A DNA stretch of 64,000 nt from contig CP114500.1 of the NCBI GenBank assembly GCA_027186245.1, positions 258,001-322,000 on the forward strand. The letters are read 5' to 3'. The position numbers and the translations under genes are program-made. The stretch is from Coriaria nepalensis (taxonomy: Eukaryota > Streptophyta > Magnoliopsida > Cucurbitales > Coriariaceae). The notes beneath the pieces are model-generated. The model was given only the letters and a program-made list of their open reading frames with translations, did not search any database and had not been told where the DNA came from. Below, piece after piece: positions 1-11,426 of the stretch (its first letter is position 1; every line of letters begins with the position of its first letter).

Positions 1-640
1 GTAGTATTTACGATGGATACGCGACAGTTGACGAATATGAAGTTGAAGACAGATGTGTACACTACATATGTTGTTTAGTCAGTAGCATGTAACTAATGTT
101 ATCTCTCTCAGTCTCCACTCATCTTCTTCCAATTACTTTCCAAAAAATGTAAACAAACTAATGTACAGTTTTGTACAATTGAATAACTTGCTATCCTCAA
201 TTCTGTACTGAACCACTTTTCCCAAAATGAAACATATAAGTCTTAACTCTTACTGTTCTATCGCCCTTTCATTATTACTACAATACATTTGGACAATAAT
301 GATTCATAGTTCTTTACCTGATTGCATCTTTGAATAAGAAGAGGAAAAAAAGTTAAATGCGTGGAGGGGGGGAGCGTTGGGCAAACTTTAATGACGACGG
401 AGAAAGTAAAATTGGAATTGTATTTATGGTTAAGAAAAAGGAATCTTCGAGCATTAAATTAAAAGCCCCCATCGGCATGTGTAATTGTATCAATTAATGC
501 AATGCAGGCCCAGACAAAGATTCCCCGATACCCTTCTTTCTGATGGAACTTATTGGACTTTACAAGCGGATGGGCCTTGGTTAGTTCGATTTTTTTTCAA
601 GCCCACGAAGAGACAGAGAACGGGTCTATACTTCCTACTT
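1..640. other. Spacer left of the ODC pseudogene
   Basis: I see no supported gene here. The open frame that later carries ODC homology runs back to 485, but its first fifty or so residues do not resemble the ODC N-terminus. The missing two thirds of ODC are therefore not hidden in this stretch. Confidence 0.5.
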
Positions 641-1699
641 GCAGCGCTGCAAGCATGTTTCCAGAACGAACCGGGTTTATCCGTAATAGCGGATCCGGGC
701 CGGTTATTTACTGAGTCGGAATTCACTTTAGCCGTGAATATTATTGGGAAGCGTGTTAGGGGGGGAGTTGTTTATGGGTCTACGAGTTGTTTACTCTACG
801 ATCATGTAACTATCAGATGCACACCTGTAGAATGCCCGTCAAACCGCAGAAATCCGACATGTCGTGGAGCGAGGACGTATGGATCCGTCGTGTTAGGACC
901 AACTTGTGATGCGCTTGATACTGTTTTGACCGTGTACGATATATACAGTAAACTGTAAACACGAACTTTTAATAATATTTATTAATATAACTTATATATA
1001 TATATATATATATATATAAACATGTAATCATGAAATATTTATTAATATAAAAATTATAATATTTAAATATAAATTAAATAAAAAATAAAATTAATAAAAT
1101 TATAAAATATAATTAAAATATAAGGAATATAGATTTGTTAATTAAATTAATGAAAAAAGAATTTTGTATGTCTATAAACTTTTATAATATTTTAAAAATA
1201 GATTTTGTCTGTATATTATTTGTCTCACATGACATAATAGAATAAAGAATATCAAATATTTTTAATAAATTCTTAAATTATTGAATATTATCATTCTGAA
1301 ACTTAAAAATTCTAAAAATAATTTGACGAAAAAATTATTTTATGAATTATTTTTCTTAAAAAAGGAGTGCTAATTTATAAGATTTATGTATAAAAAATCG
1401 ATCAAACATATTAATTTATATTAATCTATTCATTTTATACAAATAATTCTAAATTTTATTAATTATATTAATACATATTAATATATATTAATTTACAAAC
1501 CAGGAAGAAACGAAAATTTTAATTTTTCATTCGATTTAAAGTTTTCCAACATTCCGGTTACCCGCAACCGGAGTTGCAGGTCAATGATTGGCTGGTGTTC
1601 CACAATATTGGTGCGTATACGGCGGCTGCTGGGTCAAATTTGAATGGGTTTAGTACGTCAACGATGTTGACCCATCTTGCCTATTCGAATCCTTGTTAG
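641..1699 (+). pseudogene. Ornithine decarboxylase pseudogene (C-terminal fragment)
   Basis: Only the C-terminal third of an ODC (ornithine to putrescine, PLP enzyme) remains. Homology starts near 641 (AALQ...NEPGL) and includes the phosphate-loop motif (A)DPGRLF, the substrate-site block LLYDHVT and the catalytic GPTCDALDT. The N-terminal PLP-lysine domain is absent. About nine codons (normally reading roughly ELREYWIND) are missing near 755. Homology stops near 926 and resumes at 1541, with [16 protein letters not shown] and a normal C-terminus ending in the stop at 1697-1699. The gap is a block of about 0.6 kb of very AT-rich DNA. The frame stops at 956-958 unless that block is spliced out; plant ODC genes are usually intronless. 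The intact paralogue lies 0.6 kb downstream in the same orientation. This copy keeps the usual YDH active-site triplet that the intact gene has lost. Confidence 0.85.
927..1545. repeat. AT-rich insertion inside the ODC pseudogene
   Basis: About 619 bases of almost pure A+T, including a (TA)n run at 994-1017, split the ODC homology. GTTTT occurs at both edges (922-926 and 1541-1545), as a 5-bp target duplication would leave, although so short a match in such DNA could be chance. No terminal inverted repeats or TG...CA ends are clear, so the class of the insertion is unknown. Confidence 0.5.
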
Positions 1700-2305
1700 A
1701 ATTTAGTTATTATACTGTTCTGTACTAATGAGTATTTACTAAGAAAATGATTTTCAAAATGAGCCAAATTAGTAAACTCGGGTCCCACGGAATTACAGGC
1801 ATACTGGTGAACCAGATCACTTAATTACTCACTCCATTTCTAGATTGTCCCAATTTTGGTTTTAAGTATAAATAAGAGGATGCAATATTCATATCGAATT
1901 TGTAACTCATGAAATTCAAATTTTTCCAAGAAAACAGACAAAGACAAGGTTACATGCGTAATTTTTCCAAAATCTTGTAACGTACGTTCCAACGTCGTTT
2001 ATAATAACTTACAAACAAAACTACTTTAACTGTTATAACATGCAAGTAAGTACTCAGTCTTATCCACAGTTCTACGCATGCAAGAACACTAGTTATCATG
2101 CAATCTACACATGGCGATTGCTATCTGCAATATTTGAAACGTATATCGCTTCTGAACAGTAAAGGAACCCTGGAGGAGAGTGTATATATAAAATCGTACT
2201 ACCACCATTTTCCCTGGAACTCCAACAATATTTCGTGCATAAACCCCTTGTGTTGTTAAATAGTGTCACAACGTAATTTCAGAAATTTCTCCGATCTCAA
2301 ACCGA
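1700..2305 (+). promoter_or_regulatory. Spacer and promoter of the ODC-like gene
   Basis: The spacer between the ODC pseudogene stop and the next start codon contains no gene. A clear TATA box (TATATATAAAA) lies at 2183-2193. It sits about 113 bases before the ATG at 2306, which leaves a 5' leader of roughly 85 bases. Confidence 0.6.
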
Positions 2306-3622
2306 ATGGGCCCTCTACAGCTGCCTATAGTATTCTCTAGCCCCGCTGACGCACAGAGCTTAATCAGGGAACTGACGACGAAGGATAAGCGATCAATGGT
2401 CACACCAATCTCAAAAGATGCGCTGCTTAATTACATGCAGTCCATAATCCTCCACCAAAACGAAGAAGCACCCTTTTACGTACTTGATTTAGGAGTCATC
2501 GTAAGCATTATGGAAAAGTGGAACCAAGCTCTTCCCATGATCCAACCCTTCTACGCCGTCAAGTGCAATCCTGACACGTTTCTCCTCCAGGCCATGGCCT
2601 CACTTGGGTCGAACTTCGACTGCGCTAGCCAGGCCGAGATTGAATCCGTTATTGCTCTCGGTGTCTCTCCGGATCGGATAATCTTTGCAAATCCATGCAA
2701 AGCCAAGTCTCATATCAAGTATGCTGCAAGTGTTGGTGTCAACCTGACCACTTTCGATTCTCGTGAAGAAGTTGAAAAGATCAAAAAATATCACCCTAAC
2801 TGTGATCTGCTGATTCGGATCAAGGCACCAGGTGATAGCGGAGCCAAATGGGAATTAGGCACCAAGTTTGGCGCGCTTCCTGAAGAAATTGAGCCAATGC
2901 TCAAAGCCGCTCAAGCCGCTGGACTCAATGTCACTGGCGTCTCTTTCCATATTGGAAGTGAAGCCATGCACTTGAGCGCTTTTCGAGAAGCCATAGCTGC
3001 AGCTAAACAAGTATTTAAAACGGCGAGTCGGCTTGGCCTGCCGGAGATGAATATTCTTGACGTTGGAGGCGGTTTCGTCGCCGGTCCAAAATTCACTGAA
3101 GCGGCTGTAGTCATGAAAGAGGCGATCCAGACATATTTTCCAAATGAGCCCGGCATAAAAATCATCGCTGAACCGGGGCGGTTGTTTGCGGAGACAGCGT
3201 TCACACTAGCAACAAGCATTATAGGTACGCGCCTGAGAGGAGCGCTTAGAGAGTACTGGATCAACGATGGGATCTATGGCTGCTTAAACTTCATATTCCA
3301 GGACCGTGCCTTTGGGTACACGTCATCGCGAGTGGTTTGCACGCCACTTGCATGCGTTTCTAACCCTGAAAATCCACCCAATGTCAAAGCTACTACTTAC
3401 AGTTCAACTGTGTTTGGACCCACATGCGATTCGATTGACACCGTTTTTACTGATTACCAGCTACCGGAAATGAAGGAGAGTGATTGGCTCGTGTTCGAAA
3501 ATACGGGTGCATATTCGGTGTCTTGCGGGTCGAACTTCAACGGGTTTCGTACGTCAGCTACTTTGACTTATGTTGTTCTCTCCAAGAAAAATGGCGATGG
3601 ATACTTCCATGTTGATGCATGA
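2306..3622 (+). CDS. ODC: Ornithine decarboxylase-like PLP enzyme
   Basis: This is an intronless 438-residue fold-type III decarboxylase, the usual plant ODC length. ODC makes putrescine from ornithine for polyamine and alkaloid synthesis; the active enzyme is a dimer. Visible landmarks: PLP lysine in YAVKCNPD (K86); H215 in SFHIGS, which stacks on PLP; glycine loop DVGGGF (254-256); EPGR (289-292); catalytic cysteine in GPTCDS (C374); Y403 in GAY. Unusual points: the block normally reading (L)YDHA is FQDRA here, so D333 is kept but flanking Tyr and His become Gln332 and Arg334; HIGSG has become HIGSE (E219). In legumes a change at the same His converts ODC to a lysine/ornithine decarboxylase, so substrate preference may differ. 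The C-terminus has an extra tail after the usual end. The frame is intact and has its own TATA box, so I treat it as a working gene of uncertain substrate. Confidence 0.9.
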   Translation: MGPLQLPIVFSSPADAQSLIRELTTKDKRSMVTPISKDALLNYMQSIILHQNEEAPFYVLDLGVIVSIMEKWNQALPMIQPFYAVKCNPDTFLLQAMASLGSNFDCASQAEIESVIALGVSPDRIIFANPCKAKSHIKYAASVGVNLTTFDSREEVEKIKKYHPNCDLLIRIKAPGDSGAKWELGTKFGALPEEIEPMLKAAQAAGLNVTGVSFHIGSEAMHLSAFREAIAAAKQVFKTASRLGLPEMNILDVGGGFVAGPKFTEAAVVMKEAIQTYFPNEPGIKIIAEPGRLFAETAFTLATSIIGTRLRGALREYWINDGIYGCLNFIFQDRAFGYTSSRVVCTPLACVSNPENPPNVKATTYSSTVFGPTCDSIDTVFTDYQLPEMKESDWLVFENTGAYSVSCGSNFNGFRTSATLTYVVLSKKNGDGYFHVDA

Positions 3623-4006
3623 GACATCAGCCATTTTGACTTATCCCGATTGCTAGTTCACTACTCACCTTTGTTGATGCATGAGACTTCTTCTATGTAA
3701 TAGAAACAATACTTACCTCTGATTCATGAGACATCTTCTATGTAATAGAAACAATGTTTTTTTTTCCTTTTTTTTTCCGTCTAGTGTAACCGTTCTACTT
3801 TTTGTTCTATAACTGCCTAGACTACAATGAAGCGATTTGAATCTACACGGTGTTAGTGAAAATAAATAAATACATAAATTACAAGCTGCCCTGGATGTAA
3901 GGGGCCTCTTATGTATATCGATCCACCAATTCCACAGTTGCACAATTTTCCTTCTCTGCCTCCCAGATTGAAGTGTATTCACGGGATACAAATCTCGAAA
4001 AAGGTT

Positions 4007-7000
4007 TTACATGGTTAGAACATCGGGCAGTGTCGCAGAGGCTCCGAGCACCTTACGCCCAAGATCCGGGAATGTCTCTTGTCCTTTAAGAGCATGCACC
4101 CTGCCGTTAGCATCCACGTGAAGTGGGTACCTAAGTAGGCGACCCTGCAAAGAGGTAAGATTTTCTGCGTGTATTTCTTCTAGATCTCTTCAGCTGTAAT
4201 TGTTAACTGTATTCACACAGGTCAAATTTTCAGGCTCCTTAAAGTAACTATCAACCATCCCCACGTGTTCTGCCCAGAGCGACATTCTGTAATCGTAAAT
4301 CTGCAACAAATAATCCACAAGAATTCGGTCAAGTGCATGAAAATCTATTAATTGGAATCTCATTTATAAAAGAGCAAGGATTTGGAACCTGGCCACGGGG
4401 ATGTGGTTTCTTCTTTGTCCATGTATGATGAGGTTGATATGCACCCATGCCTGTCTCAGTGTCCCTTGAACCAGCCATGGAACGTTGCTTTATGTTAGCA
4501 GATCCTAATATGATGTATTCATCATCAGCGATCATTCCTTTGGCATGTACATATATCATAAACCGTTGAAATTTTTTGTAGGGTTGAAACCTGAAAACTT
4601 AATCGTGGAAGCACTTTTATAATATTGGGACCCCTTTGACAGATTTCCAGATTCATGGAGAAAAAACAAAAAATTTTACCGTATCTCCGCTGTTGGATAA
4701 ATGATTAGTTGCAGAAGGATGATTGGGAAGCTGCTCGCGATTGCAAAGACAGTAAGAGTTAAGGTAGTCTCGAGGATGAGCGTTGTGTAGGTTCATGACT
4801 CTCAACTCTCGTCCTATGATGTTGTACATCATTTGCATTGTCTGACCCTGAAAACGGGAAACAAAATTATAGTAAAAGAGGTTGTCTCTTATAATGTTCA
4901 ATAAATTACTCCAAAAAATATTCACAGTACTTGCCAATAGAGTATTTCTTGACCGGAGGCAGAAGAGGGGACACCCTCCGGCCACATTGGTATTACAATA
5001 TATACTGCAAATCTCTCATTTGTTCTTATCTTACTGGCAATCTTCAGAGCCAGCTCCATAGGAATCGGATTATCAGCACCTAAAAAAGAAGTAGAGTACT
5101 TCATTACCTCGGTTTTTTTAAATTTACATGGCGGGGAAAAGGAACGGGATAGAGAGTTTTTCCGAGTAAGAACCTGCATTTCTATAAGATGGCCAGGCAT
5201 ATGATGATCCAAAAAAATACTGGTTTTCTACGTATATTAAGTGTTGAGCAGATCTTACTGCTTGGATAGACGCTGTTTGAATGCTCTTCTGTACAACCAA
5301 TTTTTTTGTGCATACCAGATTCTGAAATAAAAGAATTAATGTCAAAGAATAGACCATCTAACTCCAAGAGAAACCTTTCTGGATAAAAGTAAGCTGCTAT
5401 TTCAAGCTTGCGAAGTATTCTACACAGAAATTAACCTGAACCACAGCTTGATTAAAATCTTTGGGAAATCCTTTTAAAGACCCTGAATCGATGGAACGGA
5501 TCATCAGAACACCAGTAGAATTCAATATAAACAGCAAGCTTAAGCAGACAAACTAAAATACTATGTGGGTTGTCCTGTAAACAAATGGTGCAAGTTGGCT
5601 AACCTGCCAATCGTCAGGTTATCCTCCCTATTACCACTTGAAATAAGAGATGGACTAAGTATCCATGACATCCTGTCCAACTTGATTAACGCATCCTCAT
5701 GCCAATGAGTCACCTTTCTGAAACGATGTCAATTTGTGGCTTTTCTCCATCTCTGTTCGAAATTAGTAAGCACATCATATACAAATCATGCCATCGTTGC
5801 CTAGGACCCTTACAACCTCCCTGTAATCACATCAGAGTTTAGCCAATAAACTTTTCTTAATTAAAATATATACATGTTACAGGATCCAAATAAGAAGAGG
5901 AAAAAAAAAAACTGTAACAGAAAGTGTTGGATTATGAAAAATCATCCTCAAAAACAATGTCAAGATCACGGAAGAGTCTGTGCTCGGGAGTATCATAACG
6001 GCTATCGCAGAGGACGAGGCCTCCAATAAAAGGAGTTATCTTTCTGTTATTTCCAGGGACTTGTGTATCGACAATCACACACTTCTGGTGATGTGCAAAA
6101 AGAGTTCCAACCACCTGAATTTTAAGTGATATGAGAAACATAACACAAAGCTTTTCAAGCTCTACTGAGTTCGATGTAAGGAATTAGATAAGTATATAAT
6201 TGATTGATTAAGAAAGTACGATGACTTGGAGGTATTTTATGAAAATACCTGCTGCTTAAGAACGCTGGGCTTACTACTGGCATATCGAGGTGAAAGCACA
6301 CATGAGACAGAGAAGTGCATGAAAAACTTGCGAGTTTCTTCATCGTGAGTTTGCATCACTCCATTCTGCATGGCAAAAAAATCACACCATACGAAAATTT
6401 ATATATGATACTGAAACAGAGATACAAAAAAATATATAAAAATGCAGAGCTCCGATCTTCATTGGCTAACTTAAGAAGCTCAACTATTACTATCACAGAC
6501 AAGCATTGTATTCATACATCTGGAATTCTAAATACCAGATATTTCAGTCAAGAATGCATGCTTTTAAAAGCATTTTATGCAAAGAACAACCAAATGTGGC
6601 ATGAACAGGGGCAGAAGCCCAGTAAAATTTTGGCATAAAAACTTGCCATTCAGACAAGCTGAAGATGTTTTTACTGTTGTCTAAAAGGCTCCTATAGAGA
6701 CTATTATTGAACAAGCAATCAATTAAATTTGAGTACCGTTTTGAGAAAGAATTTGTTGACAGAAGTCTTATCATCCCAGACCAGCAACAAAACACGAACC
6801 CCTTCTTGAGATTTATACTTGAACAAGTCGCCCAAATTCAAATTCCCGCCACTAGGCAACGGTCTGGTCGGCTCTCTGACCAGCTTCACCTTATGATAAA
6901 TCGACCACTCCACGAAATAAACCAAATGATGAGCCTCCAAAAAGTGCACGGCATATATCCTCCCAGCACTTTTCGTGCTGAAACAAGTTCCCATTTTCCA

Positions 7001-7681
7001 ATTCGATCTTCTCCAGCATCGAATCAGGCACGTGAGCGGCCTGGTAAAGCGTGACGTTCCCTCCTCGCCTGACCGGGAAATAGCAGTTTGGAACTGCGAG
7101 GTTATTTGTGTCCACCTCGATCCTGTTCCGGTTAAGCGGGTTGTCATGGCAATGCGTGAATTTCATTTCCAGAGGAGCAGCTGTGTCAGGTTTCATGGTG
7201 GAATTGAGTATCGGAAAACAATCAACGCAGCTGTGTCAGGTTCTCCGGTGGAATTGATTATCGGAAACCATTTCGTCGATTGTTTCGCTGGAGATGATTC
7301 TCCGAGTGAGATTCCGATCATGTAGGTGCCGAACATATCGTCGTCTTTGACATGAAACTCGACCTGGGATACCTGGTGGGCTAGGGGGATCACGAATTGC
7401 TCATTCCACGTCGGATTCTGAGAATTTGAAATCGCGCGCCTACGAGCAACTGTCGCTCCAGAAAGGGAGACGGTTACGTACGGATAGCTGGTCATGATTT
7501 TTCTGTGAGAATGCTGATGCTTCTTCTTTGACAATGGCGCTCTGCAGGAATTGAAGGTGGTAAAGAATTGACGGATATGCTCCATGGATAAATCCATGTT
7601 AGGAAAACACCTAGCCTCGACGATTCGTAGATCCAAATCACCATGGAGGTACATTAGCATATCCCACTTATTATCCGCCAC
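4007..7681 (-). pseudogene. Phospholipase D delta-like pseudogene
   Basis: This is a full-length relic of a C2-type plant PLD (phosphatidylcholine to phosphatidic acid at the plasma membrane). The first exon (7193-7681) carries the C2 domain. HKD1 survives as HHQKCVIVD near 6085 and HKD2 as HAKGMIADD near 4540; the usual residue before DD is Val. The C-terminus ends at the stop 4007-4009. Several intron borders are still good. Lesions: a 50-bp tandem duplication at 7177-7276; an extra base in the A5 run 6939-6943; an extra base in the A5 run 5937-5941; a deletion of about nine codons with frame change near 5772-5786; an in-frame stop at 5729-5731; and a stop (4180-4182) plus frameshift in the last exon. 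The two A5 shifts could be sequencing slips, but the other lesions cannot be explained that way. No intact product is possible. Confidence 0.88.
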
Positions 7682-9182
7682 TGAAGGAAGCTCAGGAATT
7701 TGATTTAAGGGTTCTAATTGGACAGAGATCGAAAAAAAGCAGGGGATTCAAGTATGGACGAGAGAGCTGGTGAAATTTGACCTGAATGTGAAAGAACGGA
7801 CGTCTTCAAGGCCGGCGAAAGGTGGAGGTACCGCACCCGGCGCTTATGGAGGTTATGAGCGACGGTTTTACATGCAAAACGACGTTTTTTTGTTTTGTCT
7901 GCTCCCTCCGGCGTTAGGCAGTGGCGAAGAGAAAACGCAACAAAAACAAGTAGTCTTTATCATCTTTGTTCAATTCGATGCGGAGAGCGGAAGGAGTCGG
8001 ACCCGTTGGCGTCTAGTTATATCTAGTTGATGATAAAGCGTGCACGTTGAGGAATTTTTCAGGTCCAAACTCCATCTTAGGTAAGAGCATAGCTTTCACT
8101 ACGCAACTTTACTTCTTAAGAAGGACACATTTGATTTATCGAATTGACGAGAGTTTAAGCCGTAGCATGTGCTATCAACTTTATAGATGAGGAGAGATTC
8201 AGAAAATGGTGGCATCACAATCGGGAAACGGGTAAGCGGTGCGTTTCGAATCCCGATCCACTTTTCACGGGCCGATCGAACAATTTATTAGAAAAGTAAA
8301 ATTTCAAGTCGTCGCGTCTCTTAAGAGTTATTTTGACTTTCAGTTTTTAGTTATCATGATTTTATCTATTCATGATTTTATACTGATTAGCATATAACTT
8401 GAACATGGTTTTTTCTTTTTCAGTTAGAGATCTATCTTAAGACTGTGTTCGAAAATGACAACCTTTGATAGGGTCACAGTTTGACTTTGACCAACCTTAA
8501 GTAAAGCGCGCCAAGTCGGATGCCCTTAAGTAAAGAATACAATATAAGAGAAAAACCCGCCTTTTTCCTTTTTCATTTGTCGGTTTCACGGTTATTGACC
8601 GACTTTGATGCCCATTGGGCTGCGATTTGCAAGTAGAACTGACGTGATATTTCGGCTAAGAAGCCCTTCATCACTCAAAAAGACAACAAAATATGGAGCC
8701 CAAACAGATTATTATTGAGAGGGACTTGGGCAATACTCATTATTTGGCGCTTTAGAAGCAGCCCATATATCGATGAAAATGACGGAACAAGAAAAAAAAG
8801 TCAGAGATCCCTGACTGTTAGACACTGCAACTCAAGCTGTAAATCACATGCAACTATCACTTGATTAGCTATTAATATTTTCGAAAAGTGAGATGATAAA
8901 CAAATGAGTGGTGGTGATCTGTGGCAGTTTAGTAATCTTCCAGACTGTGAAGTGTAATATAATGATCATGGTTACATTTGTAAATCATATTTTTATGATA
9001 AGGTAAGTATGAAGAATCACAGATCCAATAACATCATATATACACACATCATATTATCGGCCAAAAAAAGACCAGGGGCAAGGGGCGGGTTGAAAATATC
9101 CAACTCCAATGTTTCGTTGCGATTATGTTATCCACGTGTCCCAACACAAAACCGATTCACGCGCCAGAGAATGAAGTAAACA
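7682..9182. other. Spacer between PLD relic and SMT2
   Basis: About 1.5 kb without a recognisable gene. The short frame at 7770-8030 lies in the former PLD upstream region and matches nothing I know. A CACGTG-core G-box (CCACGTGTCC) at 9131-9140 precedes SMT2. Confidence 0.5.
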
Positions 9183-9183
9183 A

Positions 9184-9190
9184 TATATAA
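9184..9190 (+). promoter_or_regulatory. TATA box of SMT2
   Basis: TATATAA lies 93-99 bases before the chosen SMT2 ATG at 9283. Transcription would start close to 9215, so the upstream in-frame ATG at 9232 falls in the leader. Confidence 0.55.
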
Positions 9191-9282
9191 CAACAACGCA
9201 CTCCCAATCTCCAACTGCCCCAATTCGTCTTTTGGTCCATCTCCATCTCCTACCTCTTATTAAATCCTATCTCTCTCTCTGT

Positions 9283-10380
9283 ATGGACTCTGTTGCCCTC
9301 TTCTGCACTGGGGCCTTGCTCGCCGGCGGCCTCTACTGGTTCGTCTGCTTACTTGGCCCCGCCGAGCGAAAAGGCAAACGCGCTTTCGATCTATCCGGCG
9401 GCACCATCTCCTCTGAAAAAGTTCAAGACAACTACAATCAGTACTGGTCCTTCTTCCGCCGCCCTAAAGAGATCGAAACCGCCGAGAAGGTCCCCGCCTT
9501 TGTCGACACTTTCTACAATTTAGTCACTGACATTTACGAGTGGGGGTGGGGCCAATCCTTCCACTTCTCACCTTCCCTCCCCGGCAAATCTCACCGTGAC
9601 GCCACTCGCCTTCACGAAGAGATGGCCGTCGATCTCATCAGCGTCAAGCCTGGAGCTCGAATCCTAGATGTCGGATGTGGAGTCGGAGGGCCAATGCGAG
9701 CCATAGCTGCCCACTCGCGCGCCAATGTCGTGGGCATCACGATCAACGAGTATCAGGTAAATCGCGCTAGACAACATAACAAAAAGGCCGGTTTGGATTC
9801 TCTGTGCGAAGTTGTATGCGGGAACTTCCTCGAGATGCCGTTCCAGGACAACAGCTTCGACGGCGCGTACTCGATCGAAGCTACCTGTCACGCGCCGAAG
9901 CTGGAAGAAGTATACGCCGATATCTTCCGAGTTTTAAAGCCTGGATCTCTTTACGTTTCGTACGAGTGGGTTACAACTGATAAGTACAAGGCGGATAACG
10001 CAGAGCACGTGGACGTTATACAGGGAATTGAAAGAGGGGACGCCTTGCCTGGGTTAAGGAGCTACGCCGACATTGCGGAGACGGCAAGGAAAGTAGGATT
10101 CGAGGTGGTGAAGGAGAGGGATCTGGCGAAGCCGCCGTCTCAGCCGTGGTGGACCCGGTTGAAGATGGGCCGGATCGCTTACTGGAGAAATCACATTGTA
10201 GTGACAATACTTGCTGCTTTGGGAATAGCACCGAAAGGGACCGTGGATGTTCATGAAATGCTCTTTAAGACGGCCGACTATTTGACTAGGGGTGGCGAGA
10301 CCGGAATTTTCTCTCCGATGCACATGGTCCTTTGTCGGAAACCGGAATCCATCGCCAACAAATCTTCTTCTTCTTCTTAG
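9283..10380 (+). CDS. SMT2: 24-methylenesterol C-methyltransferase 2
   Basis: This 365-residue SAM-dependent sterol C-24 methyltransferase adds the second side-chain methyl to 24-methylenelophenol. It directs flux to sitosterol rather than campesterol, at the endoplasmic reticulum. An N-terminal hydrophobic segment (MDSVALFCTGALLAGG) anchors the protein. Then come the sterol-binding YEWGWGQSFHFS block, the SAM motif ILDVGCGVGGP near residue 127, the conserved IEATCHAP and YEWVTT blocks, and the C-terminal domain with KGTVDVHEMLF and GGETGIFSPMH. The gene is intronless, as SMT2 and SMT3 genes usually are. An ATG at 9232 would add 17 residues, but family members begin MDS(L/V)ALF, so I use 9283. 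The protein ends in a short run of serines. Confidence 0.96.
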   Translation: MDSVALFCTGALLAGGLYWFVCLLGPAERKGKRAFDLSGGTISSEKVQDNYNQYWSFFRRPKEIETAEKVPAFVDTFYNLVTDIYEWGWGQSFHFSPSLPGKSHRDATRLHEEMAVDLISVKPGARILDVGCGVGGPMRAIAAHSRANVVGITINEYQVNRARQHNKKAGLDSLCEVVCGNFLEMPFQDNSFDGAYSIEATCHAPKLEEVYADIFRVLKPGSLYVSYEWVTTDKYKADNAEHVDVIQGIERGDALPGLRSYADIAETARKVGFEVVKERDLAKPPSQPWWTRLKMGRIAYWRNHIVVTILAALGIAPKGTVDVHEMLFKTADYLTRGGETGIFSPMHMVLCRKPESIANKSSSSS

Positions 10381-11368
10381 TTAACCAGTCGGTCCACTAT
10401 CCTTGAGGTAAAAAACAAACAATCTATTATGATGATGACCTGTCGTTCCGGTTACCGGGTCCACCGGCCGTTACTTTAGTCTAGCAGCTAATTTTACTTT
10501 TCTTTTTCTTTCTTTTTTTTCCTTGGGCTCTTGTTTTCCCTTTTGCTATAAAACTTTTAAATTTATTAAGATCTTTGTATTTTGAGTTTTTTTTTTTTTT
10601 TTTGTCCGTATTATTTAAATTTCGTGGTTGGATCTTAGGCGCTTTTTCTTCCCGGTGGCCGGTGGTTAGAAAAAGAGAGATTTTCATTTTGTTTATGTGG
10701 GAAAGTGGGTTGGATGAGTGCGTTGTTAGTTGTTGACATGTTTTAACAAAAAGGTATAACGAGATTCTGAGAAGACAGTAGTGAGTGAGGAAAAAGAAAA
10801 AGTAAGTGCATCAAGCGGTCCAGATTACAGTACTCGATACTGAGATTTTGGTTTGGTTTGGTTTGGTTTGGTTTGGTTTGGTTTGGTTTGTTTGTTTGTG
10901 GAGAGCACGAGGCGCACGTGGAAAGATAGGCAAGAAATACTGGTGCTAGGTGGCGAGCACTGGGGTCTTGTAATCTGTCGTGTTTTGCTGTTTTATTTTA
11001 TATTTATATTTTATTAAGCCTTCGATGGGACCACGTTGGAGTTCTTTGGATCTTTCAACGATTTTTTGTCTGTCCTTTTTACCCTCACTACTTCTTCTCT
11101 TCCTTCTCGTGCTTATCAAACTATCTGGCCAGTGGCCATATAATTTATACAAGGAGTTGGGGATATAGGTAAATTTTTAAATTTAGTCTAAATTTAAGTT
11201 TTTTATTTTTTTATTTAATATTATATTCTAAATTTATTCGATAATATTATGAATCTGATCGGAAAATCGCGTATATGAGTTCTCCGGATTTTAAAACATA
11301 AACTATCTGCCTATATTGCTTTTCGCAAAAATCATGGTCTCTGCGTTTGTGATCGAATGAGAAGTGAA

Positions 11369-11426
<58 letters not shown>

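Noticed and set aside
485..640. First 50 codons of the ODC-pseudogene frame as an N-terminal ODC domain
   Set aside because: No YAVKCN, no HIGS or DVGGGF motif; sequence does not resemble the family.
2911..3264. Minus-strand open frame inside the ODC-like gene
   Set aside because: It is the shadow of a GC-richer coding exon on the other strand; no family features.
9232..9282. Upstream in-frame ATG of SMT2
   Set aside because: Adds 17 residues not found in the family, whose members start MDS(L/V)ALF; it probably lies in the leader.
10852..10890. GGTTT pentamer run as an interstitial telomere
   Set aside because: Plant telomere repeat is TTTAGGG; this is a simple pentamer microsatellite.
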